Source of the DNA: Lentzea sp. NBRC 105346
GTDB taxonomy: Bacteria; Actinomycetota; Actinomycetes; Mycobacteriales; Pseudonocardiaceae
NCBI RefSeq assembly: GCF_030269605.1
Contig: NZ_BSTQ01000002.1
Location: 773,121 to 837,120 of the forward strand
Length of the DNA stretch: 64,000 bases
Reading direction: 5' to 3'
Part shown: positions 58,701 to 64,000 of the stretch, one piece after another
How the letters are laid out: each line of letters opens with the position of its first letter
Position numbering within the stretch: the stretch's first letter is position 1
The notes under the pieces: model-generated
The model's database searches: none
Seen by the model: the letters and a program-made list of their open reading frames with translations, nothing else
What the model was told of the DNA's origin: nothing
Position numbers and translations under genes: made by a program

Positions 58701-61700
58701 AGGTACGCCGCGCCCGCCTTGAGCACGGCGAGCAGCGCCACGACCATCTCGACCGAGCGTGGCACGGCGACCGCGACGAACTGCTCGGCGCCGATCCCCC
58801 GCGCCACGAGCAGACCGGCCAGCCTGCTCGCCCGCTCATCGAGGTCCACATAGGACAGAACCTGGTCACCCGACAGCAGCGCGGGCGCATCGCCGTCCCG
58901 CCGGACCTGCGTGGCGAACAGCTCGGGCACGCTCGCCAGGGGCACGTCGGCCGCGGTGTCGTTCCACTGTTCCAGCACGAGCCGGCGCTCGTCGGCTTCG
59001 AGCAGGTCGAGCCGTCCGACGAGCAGGTCCTCTTCCTCGACGACGCTGGTGAGCAGCCGCACCACGCGGCGCATGATCGCGGCGACGGCGTCCGCGCCGT
59101 ACACGTCCGTGCGGTAGTCCAGCCGCACCCGCAGCCGCTCCCCCGGTGTCAGCACGATCGCCAGCGGGTAGTGGCTGGTGTCGCGGTCCTCCACCGCGGC
59201 GATCCGCAGGTCGCCGTCCGCCCCGGTCCCGTCGGTCTCGAACGGGTAGTTCTCCACCATCGTGGTGGTGTCGAACAACTCCCCGACGCCGGTGAGGCGC
59301 TGGATGTCGGCCAGGCCGAGGTACTGGTGCGGCATCAGCGCGGCCTGCTGGTCCTGGATCCGCACGAGCAGCTCGGCCAGCGACTCGGCCGGATCGAGCG
59401 TGACCCGGACCGGCAGCGTGTTGATGAACAACCCGACCATGTTCTCGACGTCGGGCAGCTCCGGCGGCCGGCCGGACACCGTGGTGCCGAAGACGACGTC
59501 CGTGCGGCCGGTGAGCCGCGCGAGCAGCAGTCCCCAGACGCCCTGCAGCACCGTGTTGATCGTCAGACCATGCCTGCGGGCCTGCCGCCGCAACGCTTCG
59601 GTCAGCTCGGCGGAGAGCTCCTCGGTCAGCTGCGCGGGAGTCACGGACACCCGGCCGGGATCCGCGGGCGCGAGCCGGGTGGGTTCGTCGAGTCCGGTGA
59701 AAGCCTGCCGCCACGCCGCCTCCGCCGCCGGGCGGTCCTGCTCGGCGAGCCAGGCGAGGTAGTCGCGATAGGGGCGAACGGGTGGGAGCGCGCCGCGCCC
59801 GCGCAGCCCGTCGTAGAGCGCGAGCAGATCCCGCGCGATCAGCGGGGTCGACCACCCGTCCATCAGCAGGTGATGGCTCGTGATCAGCAGCCGGTGCGCC
59901 TCCGGTCCGACGCGGACCAGAGTGCACCGCATCAGAGGTGGTCGCGCCGGGTCGAACTTGCTGCGTTGTTCCTGCGCCAGCAGGGCGTTCACCAGTTCCT
60001 CGTGGGCGAACTCCTCCATGGTGGACAGGTCGATCTCCTGCCAGGGCAGGTCGGCGTCGCGCGGGATGTACTGCAGCGGCTGTGCGACATCGGTGTGCCA
60101 GAACCCGGCGCGCAGGTTGGCGTGCCGGTCGAGCAGCGCCCGGCAGGCGGCGCGCAGCACTTCCACGTCGAGCGGGCCGCGCAGGTCGACGACCGTCTGT
60201 CCGATGTAGACGTCGATGCCCTTGTCGTCGTACAGCGTGTGGAACAGCAGGCCTTCCTGCAACGGCGACAGCGGCAGGATGTCGTCCACCGCGGGCAGCC
60301 GCTCCTCCAGCCGCTCGATCTCCCGCTGCGACAGGGATACCAGCGGCAGGTCGGAGGGAGTGCGCCCGCCGGTTCCGGCATGGCGCACGAGGGCGTCGAG
60401 TGCGGTGAACCACGACTCCGCGAGGTCGGCGATGTCCTCTTCGGACAGTGCTTCGCCCGCCCACGTCCAGGTCGCGCTCAGCCGCGGACCGTCGGCGTCG
60501 TCGCGGGTCAGCGCGTTGACCTCCACGGCGTACGGCAGTGGCAGGTCCGGCGCCATGCCGCTGTCCAGCACGTCCTGGCCACCGGCCATCGTCCAGTCGC
60601 GCTCGGCGTCGGCCCCGAACCGGCCGAGGTAGTTGAAGCACAGTTGAGGCGTCGGCGCCCCGGCGAGCGACGGAGCCGTCTCGGGGTTGAGGTAGCGCAG
60701 CATGCCGTAGCCGATGCCCTTGTCGGGCAAGGCGTTCAGCTGTTCCTTGACCCGCTTGATCGCGTCGGCCGCCGCGATGCCGCCCGTGGTCACCTCGGCC
60801 AGGTCGGTCACCCCGGCGTCGAGCCGGACGGGGAACACGCTGGTGAACCAGCCGACCGTGCGGGAGAGGTCCACCCCGTCCACGATCTCCTCGCGGCCGT
60901 GCCCTTCGAGGTCGATCACGATGTCGCTGTTCGAAGTGCCCCGGCGCCGGCGGCGCCAGTCCGCGAGCGCGAGCGTGAGACCCGCGAGCAGCACGTCGTT
61001 GACGCCCGCGTGGAACGCGGCCGGCAGGCTGCTCAGCAGCGGCGCCGTCCGTTCGGCGGACAGGTCGACGGTCAGCGCGCGCAGGGTGCCCGCCACGTCG
61101 CGCGCGGGCTGCAGCGGCCGCTCGGTCAGCGCCGAGCCGGGGCCGTCCAGGATGCCGGTCCACAACGGCAGCTCCGCGACCCGTTCCGGCGACGACGCCT
61201 GCTCGGCCAGCCGCCGGGCCCACTGCCGGAACGACGTCGGCACCGGCTCGAGGCGCGGGCGGTCGCCGGCCGCGATCGCCTGCCACGCGGCGGTCAGGTC
61301 GGCCAGCAGGATCCGCCAGGACACGCCGTCGACGACGATGTGGTGGATCACCAGCAGCAGCCTGCCGGGCCGCCGCGGCCCGGCGTCGAACCACACGGCC
61401 CGGACCATCTCGCCGGCTTCCGGGTCCAGAAGTCCTTCCACACGAGCGGTCTGCTCGGCGACGACGGCGTCGAGCCGTTCGTCGTCGAGCCCGGTCACGT
61501 CGACGCGATGCACGAAACCGGCCGCATCGACCGACCCGACCGGCGTGATCTCGGCGGAGAGCGTCTGCCCGGCGGGCGTGTGCACCACCCGCATGCGCAA
61601 CGCGTCGTGGTGGTCGAGCAACGCCTGGATCGCCGCGACGAGCCGGTCCTCACCGAGCTCGGCGGGCACGCGCACGAGAATCGACTGGTTGTACCGCGTG

Positions 61701-63664
61701 CTGGACGCGGTCCACTCGCGCAGCCAGTGCATGATCGGTGTCGGGGTGACCGGCCCGATCCGCGTTTCGGTGCTTTCCGCGATCGGTGAGACGACCCGGT
61801 CGGCAACGAGCGCGAGCGCCTCGGCGGTCTTGCGCTGGAACACGTCGCGCGAACTGAACCGCAGGCCCGCGCGGCGGGCGCGGCTCACCAGCTGGATGGC
61901 GACGATGCTGTCGCCGCCAAGGTCGAAGAAGCTGCTGTCGACACCGACACGGGGCAGGCCCAGCACCTCGGCGAACAGCTCGCAGAGGAGCTTCTCCTCG
62001 GGCGTCCGGGGTTCTGCCGTGCTCACCGCGTCCGCGAGGTCGGGCGCGGGCAGCGCCTTGCGATCCAGCTTTCCGTTGGGGGTCAACGGAAGCGCGTCAA
62101 GTGCGACGACCGCCGCCGGCACCATGTACTCGGGCAGCAGCGCGGCGACGTGCGCGCGCAGCACCGCCGCATCGGGTACCGCCTTCGGGGTCACGTAGGC
62201 CACGAGCTGCTTGCTGCCGGGGCGATCCTCCCGCACGATCACCGCGGCGTTGGCGACGTCCGGATGTCCGGCGAGCGCGTTCTCGATCTCACCGAGCTCG
62301 ATCCGGAACCCGCGGATCTTCACCTGGTCGTCGACGCGACCGACGAAGTCGATCTTTCCGTCCTCGGTCCAGCTGACCAGGTCGCCGGTCCGGTACATCC
62401 GCGACCCCGGCGGGCCGAACGGGTCGGCGACGAACCTCTCGGCGGTCAGCGCGGCCCGGTTCAGGTACCCGCGCGCGACACCGGCACCCGCGACGTACAG
62501 CTCCCCCGTGACGCCGGGCGGAACCACCCGCAGGTTCGAGTCGAGCACGTACAGCCGCGCGTTGCGAATCGGCACGCCGATCAACGGCCGGTCGCTGTCG
62601 GCGATCCGCCAGAACAGCGCGTCGACCGTGCACTCGGTCGGGCCGTAGGTGTTGTAACCGACCAGGTCGCCGCGCCCGGCGAGCTCCGTCCACAACGACT
62701 GCGGAACCGCCTCACCACCGAGGTTGACCGCGCGCGGCACATGCCCGCCCGGTTCCGTGACACCGACTGCGGCGAGCTGCTGGAAGTAGGTCGGCGTGAG
62801 GTCGAGGTAGTCGATGCGGTGCGCGGCGACGTACTCGGCGACCGCGTCGGCGTCCCGGCGGGTGTCGTCGTCGATCAGGTGCAGTTCGTGCCCGGACGCC
62901 ATACCCGCCACGGGACTGAGGGACGCGTCGAACGAGAACGACGCCGAGTGCAGCAGCCGCAGCCGCCCGCCTTTGGCGACGGGATCGAACACGTTCACCC
63001 GGTAGTTGTGGGACAGGTTGGTGAGCCCGCCGTGGCAGACCACCACGCCCTTCGGTTTCCCGGTGGATCCGGACGTGTAGATGACATAGGCGGGATGCGC
63101 CGGCGCGGGCCGCTCGACGTCGAGATCGTTCGCCGCCCTGGCACTCAGCTCTTCGACGACATCGGGCGTATCGACGACCAACCGCTCGGTCTCCCCCGGC
63201 AGCTCGGCGGCCACCTTTGCGGAGGTGATCACCAGCATCGGTCGCGCGTCCTCCAGCAGGTACGCGATCCGGTCCGGTGGGTAGGCGATGTCGACGGGCA
63301 CATACCCCGCCCCGGCCTTGAGCACGGCGAACAACCCGACCACCAGGTCGAGCGACCTCGGCAACGCCAGCGCCACCAGCGACTCCGGCCCGGCGCCCCG
63401 GCTCACCAGCACCCGCGCCAGCCGGTTGGCCCGCACGTTGAGCTCTACATAGGACAGACGTTCTCCGTGACATACCAGCGCGATGTCGTCCGGTGTCGTT
63501 CGCGCCTGCCGCTCCAACTGCTCGTGCAGGTGCTCGTCCAGCAAAGGGTCATCGGTGTCGTTCCACGCCAGCAACATCTCGGCGCGCTGGGCCGGCGTGA
63601 GCAACTCGACCAGCGAGGCGGGCCACATCGCGGGGTCCGACATCACTTGTGCGGTCTCAGACAT
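55709..63664 (-). CDS. Two-module nonribosomal peptide synthetase (A-T-E-C-A-T-E)
   Basis: 2651 residues. Order with approximate residues: A1 25-525, T1 (GGDSIVAIQ) about 585, E1 640-1090, C 1101-1555, A2 1563-2070, T2 (GGDSIISIQ) about 2110, E2 2163-2625, then a short COM-like tail ([13 protein letters not shown]). E domains show [13 protein letters not shown] and VGWFTS; the C domain has [11 protein letters not shown] and HHLLMDG. My reading of the specificity codes gives DAWTVAAVCK for A2 (Phe) and DASDNGTVDK for A1 (closest to Gln/Glu codes, weak). There is no initial C domain and no thioesterase. It would build a D-aa1-D-Phe starter and pass it to another NRPS. ATG 63664 has GAGGTGG about 7 bases upstream. 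Confidence 0.92.
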   Translation of the reverse strand: MSETAQVMSDPAMWPASLVELLTPAQRAEMLLAWNDTDDPLLDEHLHEQLERQARTTPDDIALVCHGERLSYVELNVRANRLARVLVSRGAGPESLVALALPRSLDLVVGLFAVLKAGAGYVPVDIAYPPDRIAYLLEDARPMLVITSAKVAAELPGETERLVVDTPDVVEELSARAANDLDVERPAPAHPAYVIYTSGSTGKPKGVVVCHGGLTNLSHNYRVNVFDPVAKGGRLRLLHSASFSFDASLSPVAGMASGHELHLIDDDTRRDADAVAEYVAAHRIDYLDLTPTYFQQLAAVGVTEPGGHVPRAVNLGGEAVPQSLWTELAGRGDLVGYNTYGPTECTVDALFWRIADSDRPLIGVPIRNARLYVLDSNLRVVPPGVTGELYVAGAGVARGYLNRAALTAERFVADPFGPPGSRMYRTGDLVSWTEDGKIDFVGRVDDQVKIRGFRIELGEIENALAGHPDVANAAVIVREDRPGSKQLVAYVTPKAVPDAAVLRAHVAALLPEYMVPAAVVALDALPLTPNGKLDRKALPAPDLADAVSTAEPRTPEEKLLCELFAEVLGLPRVGVDSSFFDLGGDSIVAIQLVSRARRAGLRFSSRDVFQRKTAEALALVADRVVSPIAESTETRIGPVTPTPIMHWLREWTASSTRYNQSILVRVPAELGEDRLVAAIQALLDHHDALRMRVVHTPAGQTLSAEITPVGSVDAAGFVHRVDVTGLDDERLDAVVAEQTARVEGLLDPEAGEMVRAVWFDAGPRRPGRLLLVIHHIVVDGVSWRILLADLTAAWQAIAAGDRPRLEPVPTSFRQWARRLAEQASSPERVAELPLWTGILDGPGSALTERPLQPARDVAGTLRALTVDLSAERTAPLLSSLPAAFHAGVNDVLLAGLTLALADWRRRRRGTSNSDIVIDLEGHGREEIVDGVDLSRTVGWFTSVFPVRLDAGVTDLAEVTTGGIAAADAIKRVKEQLNALPDKGIGYGMLRYLNPETAPSLAGAPTPQLCFNYLGRFGADAERDWTMAGGQDVLDSGMAPDLPLPYAVEVNALTRDDADGPRLSATWTWAGEALSEEDIADLAESWFTALDALVRHAGTGGRTPSDLPLVSLSQREIERLEERLPAVDDILPLSPLQEGLLFHTLYDDKGIDVYIGQTVVDLRGPLDVEVLRAACRALLDRHANLRAGFWHTDVAQPLQYIPRDADLPWQEIDLSTMEEFAHEELVNALLAQEQRSKFDPARPPLMRCTLVRVGPEAHRLLITSHHLLMDGWSTPLIARDLLALYDGLRGRGALPPVRPYRDYLAWLAEQDRPAAEAAWRQAFTGLDEPTRLAPADPGRVSVTPAQLTEELSAELTEALRRQARRHGLTINTVLQGVWGLLLARLTGRTDVVFGTTVSGRPPELPDVENMVGLFINTLPVRVTLDPAESLAELLVRIQDQQAALMPHQYLGLADIQRLTGVGELFDTTTMVENYPFETDGTGADGDLRIAAVEDRDTSHYPLAIVLTPGERLRVRLDYRTDVYGADAVAAIMRRVVRLLTSVVEEEDLLVGRLDLLEADERRLVLEQWNDTAADVPLASVPELFATQVRRDGDAPALLSGDQVLSYVDLDERASRLAGLLVARGIGAEQFVAVAVPRSVEMVVALLAVLKAGAAYLPVDTEYPRDRIAYMLDDARPALTLTTAGVADRLPDGTATLLLDDPATVELLDATPPAADAPISPQQPAYLIYTSGSTGRPKGVVVPHRGVASLLAAQIERFEVGPGCRVLQFSSPSFDAAFWELCMALLSGAALVVAPPEHLAPGDPLADLLRGHRVTHATIPPVALAAMPAETDLLAGGTLVVAGEASAPELVARWSQGRRMINAYGPTESTVCASMSAPLTGAGLPPIGRPITNTQTYVLDGNLMPVPPGVRGELYIAGEGLARGYLNRPGLSAERFVACPFGPPGSRMYRTGDLVRANADGDLVFCGRIDHQVKIRGFRIELGEVESVLAQHPSVAQVTAVVREDRPGVRQLVAYVVPRADGPIDSGALRRHAGESLPDYMVPAAIVALTELPQTPNGKLDRAALPAPDLSTVAGGREPGTPVERTLCGLFAELLGLSRVGVDDSFFDLGGDSIISIQLVSRARQAGVELTPREVFEHKTPAMLASIARQVDRAAAEPARPDTGVGQVPATPVMRWIAERGGPIRRFHQSMVLQVPAGLREEHLVAGVQAVLDRHDALRARLNTANGTLDVPAPGVVRAAGLVRRVDAHNLDDLRAAIAEHLDAAVAQLDPAAGRLVRVVWFDAGPHRSGRLLVVVHHLVVDGVSWRILVPDLAAACEAVSAGRAAALEPVGTSLRTWSERLTRAASEEQRLRELPLWTAQLDGPDPLFGDRALDLTTDVMSTARELVLALPAERTSPLLTTVPAAYHAGVNDVLLTGLALAVADWRRRRSRGGDGTVLLDLEGHGREESVAGADLSRTVGWFTSLYPVRLDPDVRDWAELWRGGGEAGRVLKRIKEQLRALPDNGIGYGLLRHLNPDTAAVLADRPAPQLGFNYLGRFPVSTRPADWSAAAEAEPLGAGADAGMPMTHALEVNAHTEDHPAGPRLVATWTWPDGLLTEADVRDLAETWFRALDVLGGLGAASDAGGHTPSDLSLVSLSQDEIDLLEADWLTT

Positions 63665-64000
63665 GGTTTGTCCACCTCGAACTTCGTCGATCGCGTGCCG
63701 CCACGTGGAACGGCGCAATGCCCGATTATTGAGTGGCAAGGCCGGTTTTCGGCTCGCTGATGCCGCTACTTGCAACGGGTTCTTGGCTGCCGGTGTCGTG
63801 GGGCGCTGCGTCTTCCGGGGCGCCTTCGGCGCCGCGATTGGGGCTTGACTTGGGGCCCCTCGCGGCGTGGTGGGCCGGCTCCGCCGGCAGATCACGATCT
63901 GCCGGCCCAACAAGGGCTACCACACCGCACCCCAAGTCAAGCCCCAATCGCGTTCCGTACGTGCCCACCAGACGCGCCCCACTCTGGGTGCGTGGTCGCC
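63665..64000. other. Upstream region of the NRPS gene, no supported gene
   Basis: The region holds the NRPS promoter area (63665-63830; no clear hexamers) and the inverted-repeat element at 63833-63952. Open frames across it read through the repeats and look non-coding. The right edge is the end of the window, so an upstream gene may begin outside it. Confidence 0.5.
63833..63952. repeat. 120-bp element with perfect 23-bp inverted ends
   Basis: Left end 63833-63855 (containing GGGGCTTGACTTGGGG) is the exact complement of right end 63930-63952. Inside lies a second hairpin (GCCGGCAGATC / GATCTGCCGGC, 63883-63906, 2-base loop). The nested structure resembles a MITE or a large structured-RNA/terminator repeat. 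No transposase is present. Confidence 0.75.

Noticed and set aside
63665..63968. Extension of the NRPS frame upstream to 63913 and a separate small frame there
   Set aside because: Ribosome-binding site and domain start support ATG 63664; the extension runs through the inverted-repeat element and reads as non-coding.
1..64000. tRNA, rRNA, insertion sequences, integrase or phage genes
   Set aside because: No cloverleaf-like sequence, rRNA core motif or transposase/integrase catalytic motif was recognised while reading the window; small RNAs cannot be excluded by eye.

Overview
This is high-GC DNA with strong G/C bias at third codon positions, frequent GTG/TTG starts, ATGA-type start/stop overlaps, ANTAR, AfsR-like and BTAD regulators, Tat and lipoprotein signals, and large secreted CAZymes. 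It fits a filamentous actinomycete, most likely of the Pseudonocardiales (Lentzea/Saccharothrix/Amycolatopsis-like). That placement rests on gene style only; no rRNA or tRNA gene was seen.

Layout. (1) 1-6472, + strand: a tightly overlapped aromatic operon. It holds the end of a class II DAHP synthase, an EntA/DHHA-type dehydrogenase, PhzD, PhzE, a 3-hydroxybenzoate-6-hydroxylase-like flavoprotein, a MoeZ-like E1/rhodanese protein with a degenerate E1 half, and a UPF0303 protein. Together these would make 3-hydroxyanthranilate from chorismate and modify it further. (2) 6506-14051: housekeeping and regulatory genes, including two divergent cold-shock proteins, a fatty-acid desaturase, two GAF-ANTAR regulators, a Cys-rich RGCVC-type protein and a frameshifted N5-carboxyethylornithine synthase/alanine dehydrogenase relative. 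(3) 14296-34320: a secreted polysaccharide-degrading locus with GH95, a ricin-type lectin, GH105, GH18, a PQQ sugar dehydrogenase, a lyase-like jelly roll, GH27, GH29 and GH5. Eleven nearly identical CBM35 modules are spread over seven of these genes. A KAS III/ACP pair and a secreted vanadium-haloperoxidase-type enzyme sit inside the locus. (4) 34456-40935: a giant secreted RHS/YD-repeat protein with a Trp/Lys-rich tail.

(5) 41011-47939: an AfsR-like regulator divergent from a branched-chain amino-acid ABC transporter whose second permease and first ATPase are fused. (6) 47945-50878: a sigma-factor remnant, then a cupin and a DUF4242 protein divergent from a BTAD regulator. (7) 50924-63664: a natural-product region with a B12-dependent glutamate (methylaspartate) mutase pair, two paralogous LuxR-type regulators flanking a tiny secreted two-cysteine peptide, and a two-module NRPS (A-T-E-C-A-T-E) ending in a COM-like tail without a thioesterase. 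A hairpin at the NRPS stop codon suggests that its partner NRPS is not immediately downstream. A 120-bp element bounded by perfect 23-bp inverted repeats lies upstream of the NRPS.

The least explained parts are the two-cysteine peptide and its flanking regulators, the degenerate MoeZ paralogue in a phz-like operon, and the homogenised CBM35 array. Three small genes (44, 47 and 25 codons) were found by reading intergenic DNA.
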